Positions 52,912 to 61,509 are shown, numbered from the stretch's first letter. The stretch: DNA of 64,000 nucleotides from Pseudomonas sp. R37(2017) (GCF_002113375.1 NZ_NEHO01000020.1:32238-96237); one strand, 5' to 3'. Translations and numbers: made by a program. The notes: generated by a model from the sequence alone, not told the origin.

Positions 52912-55440
52912 TCAGTAGACGTCTCGGCGGTAGCGGCCCTGTTCGATCAAACGCTCCACTTCGGCGCTGCCCAGCACTTCATCGAGTACCTGATCCACGC
53001 CCGAAGCCATGCCCTGAAGGCTGCCGCAAATGTAGATCACCGCACCTTCCGCCAGCCATTTTTCAAGCTCGTCCGCTGATTCACGCAGGCGATCCTGTAC
53101 GTAGATCTTTTCGGCCTGGTCTCGGGAAAACGCCAGGTCGAGACGCGCCAGATCACCGTTGATCAGCCAATCTTCCAGCTCCTTTCGGCACAGGTAGTCG
53201 TGCTCGCGATTGCGCTCGCCAAACAGCAGCCAGTGACGTTGCTGGCCATCGGCAATCCGGGCCTTGAGCAAGCTGCGCAACCCGGCCAGTCCCGTGCCAT
53301 TGCCCAGCAGGATCATCGGCGCCGGTTGGGCCGGCAGATGGAAACCACTGTTGCGCCGCACACGCAGGCTGATGGAACTGCCCACAGGCGCGTACTCGGT
53401 CAACCAGCCGGAACCGACGCCGAGGTTGCCATCGGCATGCACTTCCTGGCGCACGATCAATTCCAGTACACCGTCGGCTGGAATCGAAGCAATCGAGTAT
53501 TCGCGCATGGCCAGCGGCACGAGGGCCTCTGCCAGTGCCTGCGCGTGCAGGCCGACCAGATGGGCGCGGTTTTCCGGCAGCTGGCGACTGGCCAGGGCCT
53601 GTTCGAGGGTTTCCTCCAGGCCGTTGAGCTGCACCTTGGTCTCTGCGTGAATGCCCAGACCGTCGAGGAAGTGCTCGATGGCCCATGGGCAGTTGCGCGG
53701 CAACACTTCCACCAGGTCTCCAGCCAGCCAACTGCTGGTGGTCGGGGCGCGAAGACCCAGCAAGTACACCGGCGAACCGCTGCTGTCCGGGTTGAGCAGT
53801 TCACGACGGACCAGGGTCCAGTTGTCGTAGCTGGGCGCTTGCCAGGTGTCGACAGGGGCATGGCCGGTCAGCAGGCCCAGTTGCTGTTGCCAGTGACGCA
53901 GAGCGTATGGATCGCCGCTATCGACTTCCACCGGGGCGAACAAGGTCTTGCCGCCGTGTTCGCCGAGCCAGGTGTGCAGGCGTTTGGCGAATCCGCAGAA
54001 GTGTTGGTACTGCCGGTCGCCGAGGCCGAGGACCGCGTAGTTCAGACGTTCAAGGCTTGGTGTGCGACCCAGTACCTTGCGTTCGAAACCCCTGGCGCTG
54101 TCGGGTGCTTCGCCGTCACCGAAGGTACTGACGACGAACAATGCGTTGTTCGAGTCCTGCAAGTCCTGCTCGCTGACGTCCGCCAGCGGCTGCACATTCA
54201 CTGGCAAGCCCGCGGCCTGCAGTTGCCCGGCGGTCTGCCAGGCCAGTTGCTCGGCAAAGCCGCTCTGGCTGGCGAAACCGATCAGCCAGGCCGGAGCGTC
54301 ATTAACCGATGCGACCAGACCTTGGCGAGCGTCCTTGATCTGGCGTTTTTTGCGGCGACGGTCCAGGTACAGCAACCAGCCGGTGACGAAGAACAGCGGC
54401 ATGCTCAGCGCAGTGAGGGTCAGGATGATGCGCCCGACGATGCCGAAGTAGCTGCCGACGTGCAGCGCATAAATGCTGGTCAGCAGTTGCGCCTTGAGGC
54501 TCTTGTCACTGTAGCGATCAACCCGTTTGATCACCCCGGTGGCCGGGTCGAGGGTGATCTGGTTCAGGGCGCGGTCATGGGGCGATGTTTTCAGCAGGAA
54601 GTTAACAGTCGCTGGCTGGCCGGCCACTGGCGGCATGCGCACGTTATAGGAACTGAGTTGTGGGCCGGCTGCGCTATAGATACTGCTCCACATTGCCGCG
54701 TAATCGGCGATAGGAGCCGGACCTTGCGGTGCAGGGCCGCGTCCGCCGCGAACGCGTTCGTTCTGCGGTGAGTCGGAGAGCAACCGGGTCAGGCCCTTGT
54801 TGTACCACTCGTAAGACCAGGACAACCCGGTCAGCGCTGCCAGGAGGTAAAACACCAGGCACCAGGTGCCAGCCACCGAGTGCAGGTCCCAGTTGAAACT
54901 GCGACCCTTTTTCCTCCAGTCCAGGGGCAACCAGGCACGCCAGCTTCGCCACTGGCGAGGCCAACGCAGGTACAAGCCGGAAAGACAGAAGAACACCAGG
55001 ATCAGGGTACAGGCACCGGTGATCTGCCGACCCGTATCGCCCATGGCGAGGAAACGGTGCAGTTGCAGCATCAGCCCGAAGAAATCCTGGCCACTGGCAT
55101 CACCGAGGAACTCGGCCGTGTACGGATCGAAGTAGCGCATCTCGCCTCGGCGCTCACCCGGCGGCGGGGTGAACCACACTTTGGCGGCGTTGCCACTGTC
55201 GGTTTCCACGGTGAGCATTGAGACTTTTTTGCCCGACACGGCTTCGATGTGCTCCACCAGTTCGGCGGTAGGCAGCACGCCGGCGACCTGTTTTTCGACC
55301 TGCAACACAGAGGGATTGAGTGTGCTCAGGATTTCATCCTGAAACGACACCATCGCCCCGGTGATGCCCATCAGGGCCAGGACCAGCCCGGCGCTGATGC
55401 CGAAAAACCAGTGCAACTGGAACAGGGTTTTCTTCAACAC
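52912..55440 (-). CDS. PepSY-TM / flavodoxin / FNR fusion reductase (PiuB-like)
   Basis: Large inner-membrane oxidoreductase of 842 residues. The N-terminal PepSY-TM part (about residues 1-380) has four or so helices (LHWFFGISAGLVLALMGITG, GACTLILVFFCLSGLYLRWP, LVFYLLAALTGLSWSYEWYN, IILTLTALSMPLFFVTGWLL). Then comes a flavodoxin module (FVVSTFGDGEAPDSARGFER near 435) and an NADPH-cytochrome-type reductase module (LGNGTGLAGLRSLLKARI, YICGSLQGMASGVDQVLDEV). It probably moves electrons from NADPH across the membrane, plausibly to reduce ferric siderophore in the periplasm, since it lies beside a TonB receptor. It corresponds to P. aeruginosa PA4513 by position. Confidence 0.88.
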   Translation of the reverse strand: MLKKTLFQLHWFFGISAGLVLALMGITGAMVSFQDEILSTLNPSVLQVEKQVAGVLPTAELVEHIEAVSGKKVSMLTVETDSGNAAKVWFTPPPGERRGEMRYFDPYTAEFLGDASGQDFFGLMLQLHRFLAMGDTGRQITGACTLILVFFCLSGLYLRWPRQWRSWRAWLPLDWRKKGRSFNWDLHSVAGTWCLVFYLLAALTGLSWSYEWYNKGLTRLLSDSPQNERVRGGRGPAPQGPAPIADYAAMWSSIYSAAGPQLSSYNVRMPPVAGQPATVNFLLKTSPHDRALNQITLDPATGVIKRVDRYSDKSLKAQLLTSIYALHVGSYFGIVGRIILTLTALSMPLFFVTGWLLYLDRRRKKRQIKDARQGLVASVNDAPAWLIGFASQSGFAEQLAWQTAGQLQAAGLPVNVQPLADVSEQDLQDSNNALFVVSTFGDGEAPDSARGFERKVLGRTPSLERLNYAVLGLGDRQYQHFCGFAKRLHTWLGEHGGKTLFAPVEVDSGDPYALRHWQQQLGLLTGHAPVDTWQAPSYDNWTLVRRELLNPDSSGSPVYLLGLRAPTTSSWLAGDLVEVLPRNCPWAIEHFLDGLGIHAETKVQLNGLEETLEQALASRQLPENRAHLVGLHAQALAEALVPLAMREYSIASIPADGVLELIVRQEVHADGNLGVGSGWLTEYAPVGSSISLRVRRNSGFHLPAQPAPMILLGNGTGLAGLRSLLKARIADGQQRHWLLFGERNREHDYLCRKELEDWLINGDLARLDLAFSRDQAEKIYVQDRLRESADELEKWLAEGAVIYICGSLQGMASGVDQVLDEVLGSAEVERLIEQGRYRRDVY

Positions 55441-55501
55441 GTCGCTCGCCTTGTTCGTTCAGATTGTTCCATCACGGCGCACATTATGCCGTGGGCTTGT
55501 C

Positions 55502-55520
55502 GAGAAGCATTCTTTTTCAC
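55502..55520 (-). promoter_or_regulatory. Candidate Fur box before the reductase gene
   Basis: Minus strand GTGAAAAAGAATGCTTCTC matches 11 of 19 bases of GATAATGATAATCATTATC. It lies about 65 bases upstream of the start and near a GCATAATGT -10-like sequence. Confidence 0.45.
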
Positions 55521-55527
55521 GTACAAA

Positions 55528-55554
55528 GGCCCCGTTCACGGTATGAACGGGGCC
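55528..55554 (-). terminator. Intrinsic terminator after piuA
   Basis: GGCCCCGTTCA and TGAACGGGGCC form a perfect 11-bp stem with a 5-base loop. On the minus strand it is followed by TTTG only, so termination is probable but not strong. It lies downstream of the TonB receptor gene. Confidence 0.6.
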
Positions 55555-55575
55555 AAATTTATTGCTTGCCACTTT

Positions 55576-55665
55576 TGTGGGAGCGAGCCTGCTCGCGAAG
55601 GCTGTGTTAGTCACAACACATGTGCTGCGGCTGGCACTGTATTCGCGAGCAGGCTCGCTCCCACA
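55576..55665. repeat. REPIN between piuA and the reductase gene
   Basis: 24-bp perfect inverted arms, 55576-55599 (TGTGGGAGCGAGCCTGCTCG...) and 55642-55665, with a 42-base spacer. Ends four bases before the piuA stop codon. Confidence 0.87.
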
Positions 55666-55669
55666 TGGA

Positions 55670-57994
55670 TCAGAAGTGGAAGTTGGTGCTCAGCAATGCG
55701 GTACGACCGGCCGCCTGGTTGGCGAAGTGAGTCGAGAACGCCTTGTCGTAGTAGGTTTCGTCGGTCAGGTTCTGCACGTTCAGTTGCAGATCGACGTTTT
55801 TGCTCAGCTTGTAGGCCGCCATCGCGTCGTAACGAACGTAGGAGTCGACCATGGTGGTGTTGGCTACGTTGCCGAACACGTCGTCGACATAGAACGCACC
55901 GCCGCCGATGGTCAGCTTCGGCGTGACCTGATAGGTCGTCCACAGGCTGGCACTGTTTTTCGGCGTGTTAGGCAGTTCGTTGCCGTTGTTGGCCTTGTTT
56001 GCCGGCAGGTCGCCACCGTCGACTTGCTCGCTGTCCATGTAGGCGTAACCGGCGAACACTTGCCATTTGTCGGTGAGCTTGCCGCTGGCCGACAGTTCGA
56101 TACCTTGAACGCGGGTCTTGCCGACGTTTTCAAAGGTGGTGGTGTTGGTTTGCACACGAGCGTTGTCTTTCTCGGTGCGGAAAATGTCGGCGGTCAGGGA
56201 CAGGCGATCATTCAACAGGTCCCACTTGGTACCGATTTCGTAGTTCTTGGTGGTTTCCGGCTCCAGGTCGCTTTTGAGCAGGTTGCCGTTACGATCCGGG
56301 GTGCCACCCAACGGGTTGCCTTCCGTACCTTCGCCAAGCATGTTGCCCGGCGGGGTGGCGGACGTCGCGTAGGACGCATAGATGCTGCCGTTTTCCGCTG
56401 GCTTGTACACCACACCGAACTGACCGGTGACGAATTCGCTGGTGTCATCGCCCTTGGACGTGGTCACGTTGGAACCGTTGAAGGTCCTGTAGTCAGTATC
56501 GAAATGGTCGTAACGCAGGCCCATGTTCACCAGCCATTGCTCGGACAATGTCAGGGTGTCGAACACATACAGTGCGTAGGTGTTGGCCTTGGTGTCGGTG
56601 CCGGCATAGTTGCGCGAGATGGCGCCGTTCCACGGGTCATTCGGGTTCGGGTTGGACAGTGAGGTGCAGTTGTAGCCGCTTGGCGCGCCGATCATTGCCG
56701 GCGTGCAGTTGGTAGTCACCGCGCCTGTTCCCGGAGTGGTGTCCGTGTTGACGTTGTAAGAGGACTTTTCATTTTCCTCGTGGGTGTATTCGACACCGGT
56801 GGAGAAGCTGTTCTTGAACCCGGCGATGTAGACATCGCCAAACAGGTCGGTCTGGTTGGTGGTGGTCTCGGTGTTGCTCACGCGGGTGTTCGCGCGGCGC
56901 CAGACGCTGCCGTTGTTGACGTTGCCTTTACTGTCGTCCGGCTGGGTCAGGATGTAGTCCTGCATGCTGGTGCCGTGACGCAGGGTGTTCTTGATGGTCA
57001 GTGCGTCGCTCAGGTCGTGCTCGATGGCGAAGGTCGCCGTATCGACGCGAGTCTTGCGGAAGTCGCGGTCGTTCAGACCATAGAAGTTGCTGCTGTCGCC
57101 GCCGTCGTTGGGCTTGTCCGGGTTGGCCTTGGTACGGGCAGCCGAGCCGCCGGCCGGGATGGTGTAGGGAATACCCGAGTCCGGCAGGTCGTTGCTTTCG
57201 AGATGGTAGTAGTCAAGGTTGACGCGAGTGTCTGTACCCAGGCCGAAGGCCAGGGACGGTGCGACACCCCAGCGGTCGTAGTTGACGCTGTCACGCCCGG
57301 CGACGTTGCTCTCGTGGCTCAACAGGTTCAGACGGCCAGCGGCGGTGTCGGTGAACTGGTAGTTGCCGTCGAAGGTGTAGCGCTGGGTCTGGTCGGAGCC
57401 CCAGGTGAAACCACCGTCGAGCGAATCGCCCAGGTGGGCTTTCTTGCTGACCAGGTTGATGCTGCCGCCAGCGGCGCCACGACCGCCGATCGCGGAGTTC
57501 GGGCCTTTGCTGACTTCGATCGACTCAACGGCGAAGATCTCGCGGCTCTGGGAGCCGGTATCGCGCACGCCGTCCAGATAGGTGTCGCCCTGGGCGTCGA
57601 AGCCGCGGATGAACGGACGGTCGCCTTGTGGGTTACCGCCTTCACCGGCACCGAAGGTGATGCCTGGAACCGTGCGCAGCGCGTCCTGCAGGTTGAGCGA
57701 GCCGGTGTCTTTGAGGACTTGTTGCGGAACAACGGTCACCGAGCGCGGCGTATCGATCAGCGGCGCGGTGTACTTGGGCGAGGAGGCTTTCTCGACGTTG
57801 TAGGTTGTCTCGTCCTGGGCTTCGCCTGTGATGGCGGTGGCGCCCAGTGAAATCACATTGTCCGGTGCTTTTTCGTCGGTTTTTTCCGCCGCGAAAACCA
57901 TGTGGCCCGCAGAGCCGGCAGTAATTGCCATGCCGATGGCGGAAGCGAGCAAACGTGGTGAGCTGACCGGTACTTGTGGTTGTTGACGTGACAT
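55670..57994 (-). CDS. piuA: TonB-dependent siderophore receptor (PiuA/Fiu type)
   Basis: Outer-membrane receptor of 774 residues for catechol-type ferric siderophores or siderophore-like drugs. The signal peptide runs to about residue 36 (MAITAGSAGHMVFAAEK); the plug domain has DTPRSVTVVPQQVLKDTGSL, RTVPGITFGAGEGGNPQGDR and IRGFDAQGDTYLDGVRD; the barrel ends in aromatic LLSTNFHF. ATG at 57992-57994 with GGGGAGGGG upstream; an ORF start at 58057 adds 21 unrelated residues. It lies beside a Fe(II) hydroxylase and reductase, matching the P. aeruginosa piu locus. Probably Fur-repressed. Confidence 0.93.
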   Translation of the reverse strand: MSRQQPQVPVSSPRLLASAIGMAITAGSAGHMVFAAEKTDEKAPDNVISLGATAITGEAQDETTYNVEKASSPKYTAPLIDTPRSVTVVPQQVLKDTGSLNLQDALRTVPGITFGAGEGGNPQGDRPFIRGFDAQGDTYLDGVRDTGSQSREIFAVESIEVSKGPNSAIGGRGAAGGSINLVSKKAHLGDSLDGGFTWGSDQTQRYTFDGNYQFTDTAAGRLNLLSHESNVAGRDSVNYDRWGVAPSLAFGLGTDTRVNLDYYHLESNDLPDSGIPYTIPAGGSAARTKANPDKPNDGGDSSNFYGLNDRDFRKTRVDTATFAIEHDLSDALTIKNTLRHGTSMQDYILTQPDDSKGNVNNGSVWRRANTRVSNTETTTNQTDLFGDVYIAGFKNSFSTGVEYTHEENEKSSYNVNTDTTPGTGAVTTNCTPAMIGAPSGYNCTSLSNPNPNDPWNGAISRNYAGTDTKANTYALYVFDTLTLSEQWLVNMGLRYDHFDTDYRTFNGSNVTTSKGDDTSEFVTGQFGVVYKPAENGSIYASYATSATPPGNMLGEGTEGNPLGGTPDRNGNLLKSDLEPETTKNYEIGTKWDLLNDRLSLTADIFRTEKDNARVQTNTTTFENVGKTRVQGIELSASGKLTDKWQVFAGYAYMDSEQVDGGDLPANKANNGNELPNTPKNSASLWTTYQVTPKLTIGGGAFYVDDVFGNVANTTMVDSYVRYDAMAAYKLSKNVDLQLNVQNLTDETYYDKAFSTHFANQAAGRTALLSTNFHF

Positions 57995-58059
57995 TTGAGT
58001 TCCCCTCCCCAAGGATTTGAGGCGGCGGAATATAGGGTAAACAGGTATTCGTAACAATT

Positions 58060-58078
58060 GCGAAATATTACTATTTGC
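58060..58078. promoter_or_regulatory. Candidate Fur box before piuA
   Basis: GCGAAATATTACTATTTGC; its reverse complement matches 11 of 19 bases of the Fur consensus. It lies 65 bases upstream of piuA in an AT-rich stretch that differs strongly from the surrounding GC-rich coding DNA. Confidence 0.45.
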
Positions 58079-58149
58079 ACTTAATTTACATTCTTTACAA
58101 TTTAACCTTACGGTTTTTGCTGACTCATTCGTCTGTTGGGTTTTACACA

Positions 58150-58168
58150 GGCAATAAGAATCAATACC
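58150..58168 (+). promoter_or_regulatory. Candidate Fur box before piuC
   Basis: GGCAATAAGAATCAATACC matches 13 of 19 bases of GATAATGATAATCATTATC, 33 bases before the piuC start. Together with the piuA-side candidate it suggests iron control of both divergent genes. Confidence 0.55.
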
Positions 58169-58201
58169 ATTGGCGCCTCTTTGTTTTCAGGTGTTTCCGT
58201 C

Positions 58202-58882
58202 ATGCTGCTGCACATTCCCGGCCTGTTCGAAAAAGACGAGGTGCAGCGCATTCGCGAGGCTCTCGAGCAAGCCGATTGGGCCGATGGCAAGATAACCGCC
58301 GGCTATCAGTCGGCCAAGGCCAAGCACAATTTGCAGCTGCCGGAAGGGCATCCGCTGGCCAAGGAAATCGGTGCGGCCATGCTGGAGCGACTGTGGAAAA
58401 ATCCACTGTTCATGTCGGCCGCGCTACCGCACAAGGTCTTCCCGCCGTTGCTTAACTGTTACACCGCCGGTGGCAGTTTCGACTTCCATATCGACAACGC
58501 GGTGCGCCAGCCCAAAGGCAGCATCGAACGGGTACGCACGGATTTGTCCGCCACGCTGTTCTTCAGCGAGCCCGAGGATTACGACGGTGGCGAGCTGGAA
58601 ATCCAGGACACCTTCGGCACTCAGCGGGTGAAGTTGCCTGCCGGCGACATGGTGCTATACCCCGGCACCAGCCTGCACAAGGTCAATGCGGTGACACGCG
58701 GAACGCGGCTGGCCGCGTTTTTCTGGACTCAAAGCCTGGTGCGCGAGGACAGCCAGCGTGCGCTGTTGTTCGAGATGGATGGAGCCATCCAGCAACTGAC
58801 CCGCGACATGCCCGATCATCCATCGCTGATCCGCCTGACCGGTACTTATCACAACCTGTTGCGTCGCTGGGTCGAGGTGTAA
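58202..58882 (+). CDS. piuC: Fe(II)/2-oxoglutarate-dependent hydroxylase PiuC
   Basis: A 226-residue PKHD-type hydroxylase of the jelly-roll fold from ATG 58202 (MLLHIPGLFEKDEVQRIREA). Iron ligands His96, Asp98 (FDFHIDNAV) and His159 (GTSLHKVNAVTRG), with Arg169 for 2-oxoglutarate. It starts in an AT-rich divergent region shared with piuA and is likely induced under iron limitation. Its substrate is unknown; PiuC family members are linked to siderophore receptors. An in-frame ATG at 58136 would add 22 residues without family support. Confidence 0.94.
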   Translation: MLLHIPGLFEKDEVQRIREALEQADWADGKITAGYQSAKAKHNLQLPEGHPLAKEIGAAMLERLWKNPLFMSAALPHKVFPPLLNCYTAGGSFDFHIDNAVRQPKGSIERVRTDLSATLFFSEPEDYDGGELEIQDTFGTQRVKLPAGDMVLYPGTSLHKVNAVTRGTRLAAFFWTQSLVREDSQRALLFEMDGAIQQLTRDMPDHPSLIRLTGTYHNLLRRWVEV

Positions 58883-59641
58883 GTGGCGGATTTTCGTTTA
58901 CGCCGCGAAGAAATGCTCGACGGCGAGCGCCTGCGCGCCATGCTCGATGAAAGTCCGGCCCGTGCGGCCCAGGCCATCCTGATCGCCGCAGGTGAAGGTG
59001 AGGTCGAAGCCCAGGCCTTGCTCGGACAGATTCTGCTCGACGGCCAGGGGATCGCGCAGGACCATCCGCTGGCGTTGCGCTGGTTCGGCATCGCCGCCCA
59101 CCAGGGGCACGTGATGGCGCGCAACATGCTCGGCCGTTGTCATGAACATGGTTGGGGCTGTGTTGCCGACGCTTCGATTGCGCTGCGGCATTATCGCGTC
59201 GCGGCCCAGGCCGGCCTGGATTGGGCGATGTACAACTACGCCAATCTGCTCGCTACCGGGCGCGGAGTCAGCCAGGATCAGGCTCTGGCGTTCACCTGGT
59301 ATCAACGCGCGGCACACTTGGGTCATGCCAAATCGATGAACCTGCTCGGACGATACCTGGAGGAGGGAAGAGTGTGCCCCATGGATGCGCAAGCGGCCCG
59401 TGACTGGTATCGGCGTTCGGCTGAAGGCGGGGATTTTCGCGGGCAGTTCAGCTTTGCAGCGGTCTTGACCGACGAAGGGAATATCGAGGAAGCGTTGGTC
59501 TGGCTGCGCAAGGCGTTGGCCGGTGGCAACCTGAATTTTTTGCGGGTGGCCTGCAAGGCATTGTCAGCCGCCAATGATCCACGGATTCAGGCGATGGCTG
59601 TGGATTACCAACTACGTACCGAACAGCTCGAAACCCTGTAG
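58883..59641 (+). CDS. Sel1-like repeat protein
   Basis: A 252-residue tetratricopeptide-like protein of about six Sel1 repeats (AQALLGQILLDGQGIAQDHP, ARNMLGRCHEHGWGCVADAS, AMYNYANLLATGRGVSQDQA, SMNLLGRYLEEGRVCPMDAQ, and QFSFAAVLTDEGNIEEAL). The GTG start immediately follows the piuC stop (TAAGTG), so it is coupled to piuC. Sel1 repeats mediate protein-protein contacts. It corresponds by position to PA4516 of P. aeruginosa. The last sense codon and stop (CTG TAG) lie inside a REP element. Confidence 0.88.
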   Translation: MADFRLRREEMLDGERLRAMLDESPARAAQAILIAAGEGEVEAQALLGQILLDGQGIAQDHPLALRWFGIAAHQGHVMARNMLGRCHEHGWGCVADASIALRHYRVAAQAGLDWAMYNYANLLATGRGVSQDQALAFTWYQRAAHLGHAKSMNLLGRYLEEGRVCPMDAQAARDWYRRSAEGGDFRGQFSFAAVLTDEGNIEEALVWLRKALAGGNLNFLRVACKALSAANDPRIQAMAVDYQLRTEQLETL

Positions 59642-59676
59642 GAGCGGGCACCGCAAGCGGGCACCCGCTCCTACAG
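59636..59676. repeat. Short REP-type palindrome overlapping a stop codon
   Basis: CTGTAGGAGCGGG-CA-CCGCA... to CCCGCTCCTACAG: arms CTGTAGGAGCGGG and CCCGCTCCTACAG flank CACCGCAAGCGGGCA. The Sel1 gene stop TAG (59639-59641) is part of the left arm. It ends 10 bases before the speC stop. Confidence 0.82.
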
Positions 59677-59685
59677 TATTTACCT

Positions 59686-60849
59686 TTATACGTAGAAAGA
59701 CTTCAGCGGCGGGAAGCCATTGAATTCGACGGCGCTGTAGCTGGTGGTGTACGCACCGGTCGACAGCCAGTACAGGCGATCACCGATGGCGATGTTCAGC
59801 GGCAGGCCGTACTTGTAGTTTTCGTACATGATGTCGGCGCTGTCGCAGGTTGGACCGGCGATGACCACTTCTTCCATCTCGCCCTTCTTCTCGGTCCAGA
59901 TCGGGAACTTGATGGCTTCGTCCATGGTTTCGATCAGGCCGGAGAACTTGCCCACATCCGTGTACACCCAGCGCTCGACCGCGGTACGGGATTTACGCGC
60001 GACCAGCACCACTTCGCTGACCAGGATACCGGCGTTGGCGATCAGCGAACGGCCAGGTTCCAGGATGATTTCCGGCAGGTCGTCACCGAAGTCTTCTTTC
60101 AGGAAGCGGATGATTTCCTCGGCGTAGGTTTCCAGGCTGTTGGTGCGGGTGATGTAGTTGGCCGGGAAGCCGCCACCCATGTTGATCAGCTTCAGGTGGA
60201 TGCCGTCTTCTTCCTTCAGGCGTTCGAAGATCACTTTGACCTTGGCGATCGCCGCGTCCCAGACGCTGATGTCGCGCTGCTGCGAGCCGACGTGGAACGA
60301 GATGCCGTAAGGCACCAGGCCCAGGTCGCGAGCGAGGATCAGCAGGTCCATGGCCATGTCGGTCTGGCAGCCGAATTTGCGCGACAAAGGCCAGTCGGCG
60401 GTGGTCGAGCCTTCGGTCAGGATGCGTACGTAGACTTTCGAGCCCGGAGCGGCCTTGGCGATGTTGCGCAGGTCGGCTTCGGAGTCGGTGGCATACAGAC
60501 GTACGCCCTTGTCGTAGAAGTAGCGGATGTCCTTGGACTTCTTGATGGTGTTGCCGTAGCTGATCTGGTCGGCGCTGACGCCGCGGCTCAGCACTTTGTC
60601 CAGTTCGTAGATCGAGGCGATGTCGAAGCTCGAGCCTTTCTCTTTGAGCAGGTCGATGATCTCGACGGCCGGGTTGGCCTTGACCGCGTAGTAAACCTTG
60701 GCGAATTCGAAACCGGCGCGCAGGTCGTCATAGGCCTGGGCGATCATCGCGGTGTCGATCACCACGAATGGGGTTTCCTGCTTGTCGGCGAACGCCTTCA
60801 TTTTCTGAAAAGTGTCGCGCGCGAAATAGTCTTCGACCTGGATCGACAT
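59686..60849 (-). CDS. speC: Ornithine decarboxylase (group IV, PLP-dependent)
   Basis: Decarboxylates ornithine to putrescine for polyamine synthesis. It has 387 residues of the alanine-racemase-fold type III PLP family: PLP lysine Lys57 in KVYYAVKANPAVE, HVGSQQRD, GGGFPANY, EPGRSLIANAG and the catalytic-cysteine loop GPTCDSADIMYENY. It begins MSIQVEDYFARDTFQKM with AGGAG upstream. P. aeruginosa carries it at PA4519, next to the piu genes, as here. The 5' region carries an unusual structured leader of over 200 bases. Some homologues also act on lysine. Confidence 0.95.
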   Translation of the reverse strand: MSIQVEDYFARDTFQKMKAFADKQETPFVVIDTAMIAQAYDDLRAGFEFAKVYYAVKANPAVEIIDLLKEKGSSFDIASIYELDKVLSRGVSADQISYGNTIKKSKDIRYFYDKGVRLYATDSEADLRNIAKAAPGSKVYVRILTEGSTTADWPLSRKFGCQTDMAMDLLILARDLGLVPYGISFHVGSQQRDISVWDAAIAKVKVIFERLKEEDGIHLKLINMGGGFPANYITRTNSLETYAEEIIRFLKEDFGDDLPEIILEPGRSLIANAGILVSEVVLVARKSRTAVERWVYTDVGKFSGLIETMDEAIKFPIWTEKKGEMEEVVIAGPTCDSADIMYENYKYGLPLNIAIGDRLYWLSTGAYTTSYSAVEFNGFPPLKSFYV

Positions 60850-60894
60850 ACTTGGGAGCTCCTATTGGCAAACTCGTGAAATCAATGGGTGCGA

Positions 60895-60916
60895 GGTGTG
60901 TCATCGATGACACACC
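60895..60916. promoter_or_regulatory. Perfect 22-bp palindrome before speC
   Basis: GGTGTGTCATC followed directly by its reverse complement, with no spacer, 45 bases upstream of the speC start. It can be a DNA operator or, in the leader RNA, a hairpin of nine pairs closed by a TCGA loop just before the ribosome-binding site. Confidence 0.55.
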
Positions 60917-60979
60917 CTCTGAACGTCCTCCGTATCCCCACTTTGGTTCGCCTACTTCCCAAGGCATGTCGCCGAAAGC

Positions 60980-61017
60980 AAAAAGGCCATGGGAAGTGCT
61001 GCTTTTCCCTTGGCCTT
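60980..61017 (-). promoter_or_regulatory. Terminator-like hairpin in the speC leader
   Basis: Minus strand: AAGGCCAAGGGAA (61017-61005) pairs with TTCCCATGGCCTT (60995-60983), one A-A mismatch, 9-base loop, then a run of five T. It lies between the candidate promoter and the coding region, so it would terminate speC transcripts unless prevented. Confidence 0.6.
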
Positions 61018-61078
61018 GCTGTCTCGTCGTCAGTACTTGAGCCGGATGGATCGTTTCCAGCATGGACGTTCGGCGCGA

Positions 61079-61107
61079 ACTTTAGGGCGTGAGGGGCCTG
61101 AGATCAA
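61079..61107 (-). promoter_or_regulatory. Candidate sigma-70 promoter of speC
   Basis: Minus strand -35 TTGATC (61107-61102), 17-base spacer, -10 TAAAGT (61084-61079). Transcripts would start near 61072, giving a leader of about 220 bases. Confidence 0.55.
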
Positions 61108-61509
61108 CAAAAAATGTCGCGTTTTTGCACTCGTCTGACGCACGTTGCCGGCGTCACTCTTTGTAACCGACCCAGATGACAGGCAGATGTTCCGGATAAT
61201 TGATGAAGTGTTAAAAATACCTGCACGTTCGACGCTTTTGTATACAAGGTCGTGGAGAACTCTATTGGCGTCAATATCGGCGACGTTGGCTGCGAAAAGG
61301 TCAGGTGAAGGGCTTTTTTTGTCATTCGGACTGGTGTGCGGGAGTGCCATGGAGGTGGGGGCGTGTTGATATTCTTTTCCGGTCGCTGGGCAGGAAAAAA
61401 ATTGTCGTCAAATCGCTCCGATTTCGAGAGTCCGGACGGCCAGACAGCCCATTTGGCACCCAGGCACCTTTGATGTGCTCAACGGTTCGGTTCTTCGATC
61501 AACTTGGGC

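Noticed and set aside
60728..61063. 111-codon frame starting near the speC transcription start
   Set aside because: It runs into speC in another frame with no RBS; the start is only about 10 bases after the predicted transcript start. A short leader peptide is not excluded but this whole frame is not supported.
61030..61350. 106-codon minus-strand frame between speC and prfC
   Set aside because: No RBS, no family, and it overlaps the likely speC promoter.
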